Shown here piece after piece: positions 1 to 10,649 of a stretch of 64,000 nucleotides of DNA. Within the stretch, counting starts at the first letter, position 1; every line of letters begins with the position of its first letter. The notes beneath the pieces were generated by a model that was not told the DNA's origin, ran no database searches, and saw nothing but the letters and a program-made list of their open reading frames with translations. The position numbers and the translations under genes are program-made. Origin of the DNA: Albifimbria verrucaria (Eukaryota; Ascomycota; Sordariomycetes; Hypocreales; Stachybotryaceae); assembly GCA_020081605.1 (NCBI GenBank), contig JAHREC010000013.1, forward strand, positions 4,712,001-4,776,000, in the 5' to 3' direction.

Positions 1-166
1 CGCGCACGAGCTCCTTGACCTTGAAGATCATACCGGCGAACTGCGGCTCGACGGGGTGGAAGACGGTCTGCATGCGTCGGCGGAGGCCCAGCGCGGCGAG
101 GATGCCGCGCGTGCGCTCCGGCAGGCCGATGGCTGAGCGGCGGAGGGTGATGCGGAAGAACGACAT
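1..166 (-). CDS. Mitochondrial ribosomal protein uL30m (L30 family), N-terminal part
   Basis: Partial gene that runs off the left edge of the window. Read on the minus strand from the ATG at 166, it begins [16 protein letters not shown] and continues through a segment with [17 protein letters not shown] and [12 protein letters not shown]. This is the typical start of fungal mitochondrial L30 (yeast MRPL33 family): a short beta strand, then a basic helix that contacts 23S-like rRNA. The protein belongs to the large subunit of the mitoribosome. The start is chosen because the homology begins at this methionine and an A-rich context precedes it. About 55 codons are visible and the rest lies outside. 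The identification rests on recognised family sequence only. Confidence 0.8.
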   Translation of the reverse strand, partial: MSFFRITLRRSAIGLPERTRGILAALGLRRRMQTVFHPVEPQFAGMIFKVKELVR

Positions 167-1228
167 TTTTTTCTGTTCGGGGCCCGGCTGTTTGCTGTAA
201 AGGGCTATAGAGCGAAATAAGTGGTCCTTGTGAGGTTCCTGGTCTCGCTCGTCGTCTCGTCGAATCTGATATCTCGGCGGAAGCACAGCTCTTCGGCGAC
301 GCAGTAGATGCGAACAATAGTTTTCAGGGTGAACGGGGTATCTAAGCTACACATCGCCAGCTGTCAGCACCCTCCACGAGTAGAAAAAGCTCAATTGGAA
401 TAGACTTACGTTTCCCAGCACGATAGTGCTCTGTAATCCACCTGTCGCTCGCTCAACCGCCTTGCGAATACCGTGAGGGAGGTATGATCGTCAAAATTAA
501 AGATACTTCAGGTCTGTTGCGATAAGGAAATCGATGTTGGTATCACGAGACCACGTGACTACTTAGTGTTCTTACCAACCCTCTCGAAATCTCCAAGTCA
601 ATTTTCGTAAACGAGGCTACCCTGGACTATCCAGATCCCGGAGTTTTGGACAAAATTCCTCGGTGATTTTCATGGCACATTGGGGATGTGAGAATATCGA
701 GATCGGCTGGAGTATCGCTCACCGCCTACACGTTCCATGTTCTTCTAGTCAATTGCCGGCCAAACTCTTCCTGCTCGCCAGGGGCAGATCGCAGACCGCT
801 CATTCATGTGTACCAGGACACTTGGAACAGGGATTGAGTCTATCAATACCGTGCATGTACACACCGCCAAGTATCGAATGAGTACTGCGCGCAGCGATCT
901 TGATCTGCATGCGACAGATTACCAGTTACTGAACACGGGGTGCTGCTGCTCGAAGCAGCACGAAGACCTCAATTGTCAATACAGTTAACTTCACATGGTA
1001 TGGGCTGGCATGGCAAACCGTCAGATAGAAAATGAATTACATATCTATAAAAATTCAACCGAGTAACATGGACAGCTAGATTGCAGCTTCCTAGCACTAC
1101 ACGTATTGAGAAACCCGTGTCTCATACAAGCTCCTACCGTCTTCCCTTTTCCCAGCCAGGCGCACAAAATCATCAAATGCACAACGCGAATAGGGCCCCA
1201 ACGCTGACTAAACTCCGATACCGCAACC
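167..1228. other. Intergenic: upstream of L30m, downstream of acl1
   Basis: About 1 kb with no supported gene. It should hold the promoter of the minus-strand L30m gene on its left and the 3' untranslated region of acl1 on its right. The open frames of 60-72 codons around 660-990 have no recognisable family features and poor start contexts. I see no repeats worth naming. Confidence 0.6.
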
Positions 1229-3285
1229 TTACATCTGAACCTCAACTCTGCCCTCGGCGCCGGGGCACCTTCGCGGAGGTTGGGCAGCAGGTAAGTGATG
1301 TCATCCCAGGGGTGACGGTACAGACCAGTGCGCAGTCTCTTCTGGTCGAGGTAGTGGGCAATCAGACCAATGCTGCGACCCAGGACGAAGAGACCGTTGA
1401 GGACACCCATGCTCAGGTAGTCCTCAGCCTCCTCAGCAGAGAAAGCACCGCAGTTGCGGAGCAGGTCAACGAAGCAGACAGCAATGCAGCCGTCGACGTT
1501 GAGGATCAGGTTGTCCTTCTTGGAGGTGGTGACGGTCTCGACGGCCAGAGCGTAGTCGAGCAGCTTGTGGCTGGGGAACTTGTTCAGGACGTACTCCTTG
1601 ACAAGCTCGACACGCAGATCAGGGTTGTTGCGAGACTTGACACGGTGACCGATACCGGGAATGAGCTTGTTGGCCTTGCGCATGTTGTCAACGAACTCAC
1701 GGGGGCTGAGACCCTTGTCGAAAGCCTTGGTGAACTCCTCGGCGGCGCCGTCAAGGGCACCACCGAAGCGGGAACCAATGGTCAGCAGACCGGAAACCAG
1801 AGCGCTGATGAGGTCCTTGCCGGCACGGGTGGTGATGATGGTGTTCATGGCACCAGACACAGCGGGACCGTGGTCGGCAGTGAGCATGAGAACCATCTCA
1901 AGGAACTTGGAGGCGTAGTCGGGAAGTCTGCGGCGGAACCACAGAAGAGACATGACACCACCGATGCCAATGTCCTCTCTGAAGACGTCAGAGATGGGCA
2001 TACCAGCGTACAGGAGCTCCTGACCACGGTCATCAGAGATGGTGGAGATGAAAGCAGCGGGCTTTCGGATGAGACCAAGCTCCTGGGCCCAGGAGTAGTC
2101 GATGGGGATCTTGGGGACAACAGGCTCAGGGGCGGGCTTGATGGTGCCGTCCTGGACGAGCTTCTGGTAGACCTCACGGAGGGTGTTGGGCATGTCCTCA
2201 AAGGTGTTGGGGACGTGGATACCAGCCTCGCGCATCTTCTGGTTCTTCATGGCGGCAGTCTCGAGCTGAGAGTTGGCGAAAGAACCGGCGTGACCGAACT
2301 GAACCTCAGTCTTGAACATGCTGGCGCAGGTACCAATGGCCCAGGCGACGATGGGCTTGGTGATGATGCCCTGGTTGACGGCGTCGATGACCTTGTACTC
2401 CTCAACACCACCGACCTCACCAAGGAGGACGAGGATCTTGCACTCAGGGTCGGCCTGGTACCTGAGCATATGGTCAATGAAGGTGGTGCCGGGGTAACGG
2501 TCACCACCGATGGCAATACCCTCGTAGACACCGTCGGTGTTGTTGGAGATGATGTTGTTCAGCTCGTTGGACATACCACCGGACTTGGAGACGTAGCCGA
2601 CGGAACCCTTGCGGTAGAGCTTGGAGGCGACGATGTTGTCCATCATGCCACCAGTGTTACCGATCTTGAAGCTGCCGGGCTTGATACCACCGACGGTGGC
2701 GGGGCCAATGATGGTGACGCCCTTCTTCTTAGCGACATGGGCAATCTCGCGAGCGCGCTAGGAGGTGAACAAAGTTAGCTGACGAGCTCGAGGGGAGGGG
2801 TAGCACAAGATGTAGGCAGCTGTAAAACTTACTCGCTCAGGGACACCCTCGGCAATGATGGCGATGGTCTTGATCTGGGGCACTCCATCAGCTCCATGGT
2901 GGAGCTGTAGACACTTCGGGAGGAAGCGAAGTTGACGACGACGTCGACGTCGGGGTGCTTGGCCATGGCCTTGCTGACCTCCTGGTAGACGGGAAGGAGG
3001 GTCTCGCTGGTGCCCCAGTACATCTTGCTGACGAACTGGCCACCGAAGGTGTAGATGATGCCGGCGACGGAGGGGTCTTGCGCTTGCAAATGAAGTCGAA
3101 GTCGAGCATGCCCTGGACGGCACGGGGCTGGAGACCGTAGACGAAGCATCGGGTCTTGTCGTTGAAGAGGGCATGCTCAGGGAGGGGCTGAGGGGACGGC
3201 TGGGAGCGGCGAAACGCTGGATCTTGTCGTTGGCAGAGAGCTGAGCCTTGGTGCCATTGACACCGTTGACGGGGTTGGAAGCCAT
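1229..3285 (-). CDS. acl1: ATP-citrate lyase subunit 1 (C-terminal half of animal ACLY), with frame breaks
   Basis: Cytosolic ATP-citrate lyase cleaves citrate with ATP and CoA to acetyl-CoA and oxaloacetate, supplying lipid synthesis and histone acetylation. This subunit carries the CoA-ligase domain, with the phosphohistidine loop FGHAGSFAN, followed by a citrate-synthase-like domain with [23 protein letters not shown] and NVDG. The start at 3285 gives [11 protein letters not shown] and the conserved [11 protein letters not shown]. One intron is clear at 2758-2832 (GTAAGT to CTAG). Four single-base losses break the frame: at the G runs 3184-3187, 3072-3075 and 2877-2880, and near 1260. Restoring frame at the last gives the usual ending VEVQM and stop 1229-1231. 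Length, about 660 residues, is normal. It is divergent from acl2, its obligate partner. The gene identity is certain; the frame breaks look like assembly errors. Confidence 0.95.
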
Positions 3286-3364
3286 GGCGGAATGAAAGCT
3301 CGCTCAATTGGCGAAGGAACTGCTGCTCGACGTTGTTGGGGATGGAGGGGAGCAACAGGTGGAG

Positions 3365-4030
3365 CTACTCGGGGAGCAGAGTTAGCAGGGCAGCTCTATC
3401 TATCTATCAATCACACGCGGGTGAGAGAGAAGAGAGAGGGGTGACGAGTTGTCAACGGAAGAAGAAGAGGAATGAAGAAGGAGAAGAAGAGGATGTACGG
3501 GAGAGAAGACTCGACGAAGAGGACGAGCCGACGACTATGAGTGGTGGGGAGGGAGTGGGATTTCAGGAGGAGGAAATCTTGGGTCAATGGTGGGATGGGA
3601 GAGTCGACAAGTTGAGCTGACTTGAGGCCGTGCAAGGCAATGAGCAGAGCTGGGCCACCAAAAATTTAGTGGGGTACCCGCCCGCTGCCCTGCAGGATTA
3701 TGCTGGAGCGATCAAAGTGAATGGATGGGACGCATGTACCAGGTACGTACCGCCGTCCCCGTACCGTGCTGGCAAGTACCTCGCTGGAGGGTGTCAGTGC
3801 CAGTGCAGCAGTGCAGCAGCAGCACCGCAGGGCAGGGCAGGGCAGCACAGCGTCAAGGCCGGCCCCGGGGACCAGGCCAGCGCCAGGCCAGCGCCAGGCC
3901 AGCACAGGACAGGACAGAACGAGGGAAAGCGGAGAGCCACCGCCTTGCGGAGAGTGGGAATAAGGAGAGGAGGGTTGATGCGGAAAGGACGACAGTGATG
4001 ATACGAGACGAGCCCTGAATGCTTGCTTAC
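3365..4030 (-). other. Possible 5' leader intron of acl1
   Basis: On the minus strand a good donor (CAAG then GTAAGC, ending at 4030) lies upstream of a branch-like CTAAC and a TAG acceptor at 3365-3367, 80 bases before the acl1 start. At 666 bp this would be long for a fungal intron, but long leader introns are common in highly expressed housekeeping genes. No transcript evidence is available, so this is only a plausible reading. Confidence 0.4.
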
Positions 4031-7000
4031 CTTGCTCTGCGTTTGCTTATACCAACCGAAGAGGCAGCTCTTTGTTCTTCACCGTGAGGACAAGGAGATG
4101 GACGGAGACGAGGACGTATGGAGAGGAGAGCAGAATAGAGCAGAACAGAGCAGAGCAGAGAAAGAGGAAGATTCCTGTCAGAACCTAATGGAGAACCCGG
4201 GGAAAAGGGGTGAATTTGGCAAAATTGCCCGAGACCGAGAATACAAAGTAGGCGACGACTCAGATGAGAGACGGACGGGACCCGAACAACCAGATCGCGG
4301 ACACGGACACGGAACGGCGATGGTGGGAGGAGAGTTGCAGTAGGTACATGCATGGATATGGAGGGGTGGAGGGGGTGTCTTTTCTCTGGAGGGGTGTTTG
4401 GCTTTTTCCCACTCTCCGTTCAGGCACGCAATAAGTTGGGGAAACGAATTTGTGTTGTAATTTTTTTTTGGGGTGGGGGAACCGTGTGAGAGTGTGTGAG
4501 AGAGAGAATCAGTGAGCGAGTGAATGGGAGGGACCCCTGTTCGAGGAGGCTACGCTACGCTGATCTGTTGAATTGGGTGCAGGGACAGGTCCCAAAGAAC
4601 CAAACCAAACCGAACCAAACCAGAGACAACGACAACGACAACAGAACCGAAACGCAATGCGATCGAGGGGTTAATCGGCCTTCCCCGGCCGTGCACCAGT
4701 TCATCAATTCATCCATGAACAGGCATCAGGTACCTGAACCCAGGCAAGGCCAAAGGTAGAAACAAAACCCATGTCCCGCCCTTTTGGCTGGCCTTGCTTG
4801 GTGAGGTGGGCTGGAGGTACCAGTACATAGTACATGGGCCATGTCGTCCCGGCATCTCTTTAGCTAAGGGACTACTGTAAGGTTGAGGCGGTACGTCTCC
4901 GAGTCCCCTAGTCAGGGTCGCGTCTGTGAAACCCGCCGAAAGCAGTAGCAGCAGCATTTGCAGCAAGCAGAAGCAACTGCACCGCAAGGCCAGCCAGCAG
5001 CAGCGCCAGCGCCAGCGCCAGCAGCGGCACCAGCACGCGGGCCTAATCCTAATATGACCTACGTTGGGATTTGTGCACATCACGGCTCCCAGAAAGAAAG
5101 AAGAAAAAAAAGGAGTAAATTGCTGTATCACTGCGCTGGCCCAGCTAGGCGGCGAGTACGGATACGGCGCCAAGCGGGAGGGGAGGGAGGTTCAGCCCCT
5201 GTTCCGGCCGGCGGTGTCGATGGTTGCGGGAGAGGCAACACAGCAATCATTCAGTCAACCCAAATGAGGCAAGCTTTCGGTGCGGCTTCGGCTGGGGCCC
5301 AGCTCGCTATTACTTCATGGTGGAACTTTGAGGCAGGCAAAGTGGTCAACAACAGTGGAGGCCGCTCTAGCCGAACCATGAAATGCCTACCTACATACCA
5401 TGTCCAGCGACGGCGCCGGGAGGGAAAGGAGAGGACGAGGAGGAGCTGGAGGAGCTGGAAGAAGAGCGGGAACGGAACCAAATAGAACCTGAGCAGCGTC
5501 GGGAGCCGAGTACAGTAGGTAGTTAGTTAGACTTGTTCAGCAGCCCACACACACTTCAAGCACACACGGGCGCACAGCAGCACACAGAGAGAAGGAAAGG
5601 AAGAATGAGAGAGAGGCTCTCTCCACCGAAACTCGGAGACCCGCGGGCTTTCGGTCCTCTAAATGCGGCATTCCGTTAGCGGCCGGTTCCTCGACCTTGA
5701 GTCGCTGACCACCAACAACCAGCCCCACCATCGCCATCCACCACCGCCGCCGTCTCTGTAATGTAATGCCTCCTGCAGAGAGGGACAGTAGGAGAGAGAG
5801 AGAGAGAAACAGAGAGAAATTGATGGAGAGACGTCAGTCAGCCTCACGTTCGGTACGAAGCCCCGGGATATACCCCGATGAAGACAGAAGCAAGCCTCTC
5901 TCTCTCGCGATCGGGCTACAAACAGAAATAGACGTCACGCGAAAAAAACACTGCACAATTGACCCGAAACTCTTAACCCCGGAATCGCATCTCTCGGTGG
6001 CTTGCGATTTTCGGCGGACATTTGCCATTGTCTCGTTCTCGCTTCGTCTCCCCATCACTCTCACTCGCTCATTCACACGCCAACCAAACAGGTACATAGG
6101 CGCAGTGCCTTGGGGAAAATGGACTAGGTATGGTAAATCGCTGGCCTGGTTCCACTTGGGCACCTCAACGGCTGGGGAGGGACAGGCCTTGAGGTACCGG
6201 TACTTGGGCCCATGGCTCGAGTGTCCTCCTCAGCGCTTTTCGTGGTTGCTGCGTCACCCTCCCCAAAGCTTTTTTTTCTCTCCCTCCCTCTCCTTTCTTC
6301 AGGCGCTCGCGTGCGCATTGAGAGAGAGGACAATGTGGTTTGGTGGGGGCCAAGGAGTCAGTCCGTCCGTCCCCGTCTCCGCTAGACACCGTGCCCCCGG
6401 TCCCAGCCAGCGTTGCTCCTCGCAGATGGGAAGGGAAGGGGACTTGACCGCCCAATTCGATTTCATTGAGGAGCTGTTGTTGTTGTCCCTCCGTCGCCCC
6501 ACGATGAGCTGCGCTGCGCATGCCGCCGGCCCTGCCCTTGCCTTGCTGCACGCCCCTCCCTCTCAACAGCGACACCCCCTCCCTCCCTCCTCCCCCTCTG
6601 TTTGCCTGACTGAAGTTGCCCGTCCGTCTGTCTGTCTGTCTGCCCGTCTCCAGTCCAGTCCAGTCCAGTAATGTACCGTGCCGTACCTTGTGTAGGTACC
6701 TGCTGAGCCTTCAGTCCGTCCAGCAGCTACTTCCTTCCAATCCCTGGACCCGTAAAGCCGCTGTAGCTTCCGAATTTTTGTGAGGCCTACCTACCGCACG
6801 CTCTCTCTTCCCGCCTTTTTCTCACACCCTCCCTCAAGAGCTTCACATCTCCCTCCCATTATTTCGACCTTGCACTCTTTCTCAGTCATTCATCTTTCTC
6901 TCTCTCTGGGCAATTCCCACTTGGCAATTGTAAGTTCTAATACCCGTGTCTTTCTTTTACTGCTCCTCTCCCGCCACCACTCTTTCCACTCCATCGTCTC

Positions 7001-7091
7001 CTCGTTCACAAGCTCCCCTCCCTCACCGCGGTCCGTGTCGTTCGTTGAGTGCGCTGTTGAGCTTTGCTGCTACACCTCCCATCCTCCCCAG

Positions 7092-7205
7092 GTAAGAGAG
7101 ACACAGAGAGCACAAGACGACTGCACCGACAACCCTCCTGACAAGACTGCAATTGACTCGTCCGTCCTCAAAACTCTTTCGCTGACCAGGACCCAAAGCT
7201 CATAG
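7092..7205 (+). other. Possible 5' leader intron of acl2
   Basis: A strong donor (CCCAG then GTAAGAG at 7092), a CTGAC branch-like site and a CATAG acceptor at 7201-7205 frame a 114 bp interval just upstream of the acl2 start. The flanks are pyrimidine-rich leader sequence. It would be a normal-sized untranslated intron. Confidence 0.5.
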
Positions 7206-7295
7206 ATCGCCAAGCTTAAAGAGAAGCAGTCGTCCACTCTTCGAGAATCCTCCTCCCTTTCTCAACACTTCACAACCTCCCACTTCGTTGCCAAA

Positions 7296-9129
7296 ATGTC
7301 CGCCAAGGCGATCTTCGAGGCCGACGGCAAGGCCATCCTCAACTACCACCTCACTCGCGCTCCCGTCATCAAGCCCAGCCCGCTCCCTCGCCCTACCACC
7401 CACAACCCTCCCCCAAGCTGGCCCATCTGCACTTCCCCGAGGACGCCAGCGTCGAGGATGTCCTGAACCAGGCCGAGATCACCTACCCTGGTTGCTCCAG
7501 GCCGACGCCAAGTTCGTCGCGAAGCCCGACCAGCTGATCAAGCGACGAGGCAAGAGCGGCCTCCTCGCCCTCAACAAGTCCTGGCCCGAGGCCAAGGCCT
7601 GGGTTGCCGAGCGTGCTGGCAAGGAGCAGAAGGTTGAGCACACCGTCGGTGTCCTGCGCCAGTTCCTCGTCGAGCCTTTCGTTCCCCACCCCCAGGACAC
7701 CGAGTACTACATCAACATCAACTCCGTCCGTGATGTAAGTGGCCCCTGTTCCCTGCAACTCCGTGTCGCTCCCCTTGTACGTCTTGGTGGCAACCAAGTC
7801 CGTTCTCGCACATGCACAGAAATACGCCCCAACTACGGGTTTCTCAGGGTAGACCTCGCAATTGTTACCCTCAGAGGACCGAAGCTGCGGAGCCGTACGA
7901 AAGTGGCCTCGTCCCTGGCATGGTAGCGTGGAATCGGGCCCCTCTCGTGGGCACCTTCTCCGTTGCAAATGTTCTAGGGGGCGAGTGCGTGACCTGGGAC
8001 CATTTCGAACTCATGGCGCGTTGCACTCAAACACATGCTCATGGGCTACAATGACGTAGACAATTAATCGTGCTTGAAACCAATGCTAACGAACATGACT
8101 ACTAGGGCGACTGGATTCTCTTCACCCACGAGGGTGGTGTCGACGTCGGCGATGTCGACGCCAAGGCCGAGAAGCTCCTGATCCCCGTTGACCTGTCCCA
8201 GTACCCTTCCAACGAGGAGATTGCTTCCACCCTCCTCAAGAAGGTGCCCGCAGGTGTTCACAACGTCCTGGTTGACTTCATCACCCGCCTGTACGCTGTC
8301 TACGTTGACTGCCAGTTCACCTACCTCGAGATCAACCCCTCGTTGTCATTCCCAACGAGGACAAGACCTCTGCCGCCGTCCACTTCCTGGATCTGGCTGC
8401 CAAGCTTGACCAGACTGCCGACTTCGAGTGCGGTGTCAAGTGGGCCATTGCCCGTTCTCCTGCCGCTCTCGGCCTGACCAACATCGCCCCCACCAACGGC
8501 GAGAAGGTCAACATCGATGCCGGCCCCCATTGAGTTCCCTGCCCCTTCGGCCGTGAGCTCACCAAGGAGGAGGCCTACATCGCTGAGATGGACGCCAAGA
8601 CCGGTGCCTCCCTCAAGCTTACCGTCCTGAACCCCAACGGCCGTATCTGGACCCTGGTTGCCGGTGGTGGTGCCTCGGTTGTCTACGCTGATGCCATCGC
8701 CTCGGCTGGTTTCGCTGACGACCTCGCCAACTACGGCGAGTACTCTGGTGCTCCCACCGAGTCTCAGACCTACCACTACGCCCGCACTGTCCTCGACCTC
8801 ATGCTCCGTGCCCCCATGTCTGACAAGGGCAAGGTCCTGTTCATCGGTGGTGGTATTGCCAACTTCACCAACGTCGCCAGCACATTCAAGGGTGTTATCC
8901 GCGCCCTGCGTGACTACGCTACCCAGCTGATCGAGCACAACGTCCAGATCTGGGTGCGCCGTGCCGGTCCTAACTACCAGGAGGGTCTCAAGAACATGAA
9001 GGCCGCTACCCAGGAGCTCGGCCTCAGCGCCAAGATCTTCGGCCCTGAGATGCACGTCTCTGGTATCGTGCCCTTGCCCTGGTTCCCGGCAAGTGGGAGG
9101 CCAGCAACGTCGAGGAGTTCAAGGTCTAG
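7296..9129 (+). CDS. acl2: ATP-citrate lyase subunit 2 (N-terminal half of animal ACLY), with frame breaks
   Basis: Partner subunit of Acl1, carrying the ATP-grasp and citrate-binding parts of the enzyme. The start ATG at 7296 has context CCAAAATG and gives [19 protein letters not shown]. Conserved landmarks follow: [56 protein letters not shown], then [12 protein letters not shown] and the C-terminal GIVPL region. One intron, 7735-8105 (371 bp), has donor GTAAGT, branch GCTAAC and acceptor CTAG, and joins VRD to GDW exactly. The frame breaks at C runs near 7410-7414, 7486-7488, 8336-8339, 8524-8528, 8542-8545 and 9071-9073; each is repaired by adding back one or two C. With those restored the length, about 487 residues, matches the family. 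Confidence 0.95.
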
Positions 9130-10649
9130 AGTGGATAGTGGATGTTGTCGAGGTGGAAGAGCAAGGTAAAATGGGCTTGGTTTTGGTGTTAGATGATGGT
9201 ATGCCTAACGTGTTTGGTGACCATGGAATTTCATGTATTGTGGGTTAGAACGCGGACGGATCTGATTTTCTCTCTATTGTCTTCACTGGTTTTGACGGGT
9301 CAGGTGAAGGCAGTGTATGGGTATGTGACTTAAACGGAGCGAGGACGCATGAAGAGGAAAGTTTTATACTACCGCCTTTTTTCTAATACGATGTTACTCG
9401 TCAACTTGCTTTCGCCGACCTTGATGGCCTGAAAGGGGCTGGTGTCTTTGGGCTTTGCTTTTCACGTAAGACGAATGCCACGTCATGTAAATTGTCACCG
9501 ACAGCAGTCGTTCGGTGACGCTGAGACTAGTAACAATTGGACACTGACGTGAGGCGTCCTTAGTCGTCCACCACAGCCGAGAACATAGACAACTGGCCGC
9601 AGCCGAGGATTTTGGCTTGACAGTTGTACGAGAAGGCTAGGCAGCGAGGCGGAAGGCGACCAAACAAGCCCGGGGACAAGGGTATTGTCATGCACTTGCA
9701 CCGTCCAGCAAGCAGAGACATTTGCGTTACTGGCAGAGGCAAGCCGACGGCGACACAATCCCATGCCCGCCTCGTTTGCACAAGCATCGATTGTCTGAGG
9801 AAGAAGAGATCACTAACAGAGACACGTCGCCACAGGACTTTTCCCCTTGCTTCTCAGCTTTTCCACTGTCGCCATTCATAAACCCAGCAACAGCAGCACG
9901 CAACTACAAAAAAAAGAGGGAAGAATTAAGAAACACAGCTTCATCCCTTTAACCCAAACAATTGGAAACGCTTGGAACATACACGAGAGTGAAAAAAGTG
10001 TCTCGGTCTTCCCAACCTCTTTTTTAAAAAACAACGATTTGTGCGCTCTTCTTAAGGGAGAGGAAACCAACCAAAGACGAGACAAATTTAGATATATATA
10101 AAAACGACAGACGAAGACATGGCAACGGATTCGGACAACGCTATATCTGACGGCAGTTGCTGCCCCAGCTGCTGCAATGCGGCGGACCTCGGGACCCACG
10201 ATTACTGTCTGCCATGTGGGACGAACCCGACGTGTTCTTCTGCGGTGAAGGCGGACAGAGGGGATGTTGAGAGCGGCGAGTACAAGAACAAGGACAAGGA
10301 CAAGATTGGAGGCGGTGACAACGACGAAGTTTTTCAGGGAGATGGTCAGAATGAGGTTGAGGAAAAGAAGGACGGGAACAAGTCTCAGTGATGGGCAGAT
10401 AAAGGAAGCGCACTCTCAGGGGTCACTGGTGTTATCAAAGCTGGATGCTACAGAGGCGTTTGAGGAGATCAGGTTTAGGTATTTTTTTCTTCATTATTTG
10501 AAAGACGCAGAACAACCAATGCCTGGCTCGGGAATGCAATATCCACACTCGCAGTTGAATAGAAAAAATGTCATTTACAGACACCAACTCTTCGTGTCCC
10601 GTAGCTGACCCGCCCCATCATCCACCTCATCTACCTGCCTTGGCTCAAA
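9130..10649. other. Intergenic between acl2 and the GH72 gene
   Basis: Contains the 3' ends of acl2 (plus) and of the GH72 gene (minus), so it is a convergent gap. Apart from the uncertain small open frame at 10119-10391 I see no gene. A TATA-like stretch lies at about 10091-10100. Confidence 0.5.
10119..10391 (+). CDS. Small cysteine-containing open frame, unrecognised
   Basis: A 90-codon frame with a possible TATA-like stretch about 20-30 bases upstream, which is unusually close for a promoter element. The N-terminal third is cysteine-rich (CCPSCC, then CLPCG and a further C) and the rest is charged and low in complexity, with KNKDKDK and an acidic tail. No signal peptide or membrane segment is visible. 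I do not recognise the family. It could be a real small protein, part of a larger gene broken by a homopolymer error, or chance. Nothing in the neighbours, metabolic and cell-wall genes, suggests a role. Confidence 0.3.
   Translation: MATDSDNAISDGSCCPSCCNAADLGTHDYCLPCGTNPTCSSAVKADRGDVESGEYKNKDKDKIGGGDNDEVFQGDGQNEVEEKKDGNKSQ

Larger units (their letters stand above)
3286..7295. promoter_or_regulatory. Shared acl1-acl2 divergent control region and leaders
   Basis: Four kilobases separate the two start codons. The segment next to acl2 (6780-7290) is strongly pyrimidine-rich on the plus strand, as in highly expressed fungal promoters. The centre is full of short low-complexity tracts: GA-rich DNA around 3430-3520 and 5780-5820, imperfect GGCAG and GCCAG repeats at 3825-3905, AGCAGA repeats near 4130-4160, ACCAAA and GACAAC repeats near 4600-4640, CAGCGC repeats near 5005-5030, and TCTG/CCAGT repeats near 6625-6668. 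I find no convincing gene; open frames here have composition-driven sequences. That the region coordinates both subunits is inference from the divergent layout. Confidence 0.6.

Noticed and set aside
1081..2778. 565-codon plus-strand open frame opposite acl1
   Set aside because: Exact antisense of the well-identified acl1 exon; Val/Gly/Asp-rich composition is the typical mirror of biased codon use. No domain.
1229..3285. acl1 as a pseudogene
   Set aside because: All four breaks are single-base losses in C/G runs, the conserved sequence is otherwise intact, and the same pattern hits many unrelated essential genes.
5766..6671. 301-codon plus-strand frame in the acl1-acl2 spacer
   Set aside because: Spans GA- and CT-rich promoter DNA; Arg/Ser/Pro-rich sequence follows base composition, and no family features are present.
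8321..9055. 244-codon minus-strand frame opposite acl2
   Set aside because: Antisense shadow of acl2 with the same Val/Gly/Asp-rich composition.
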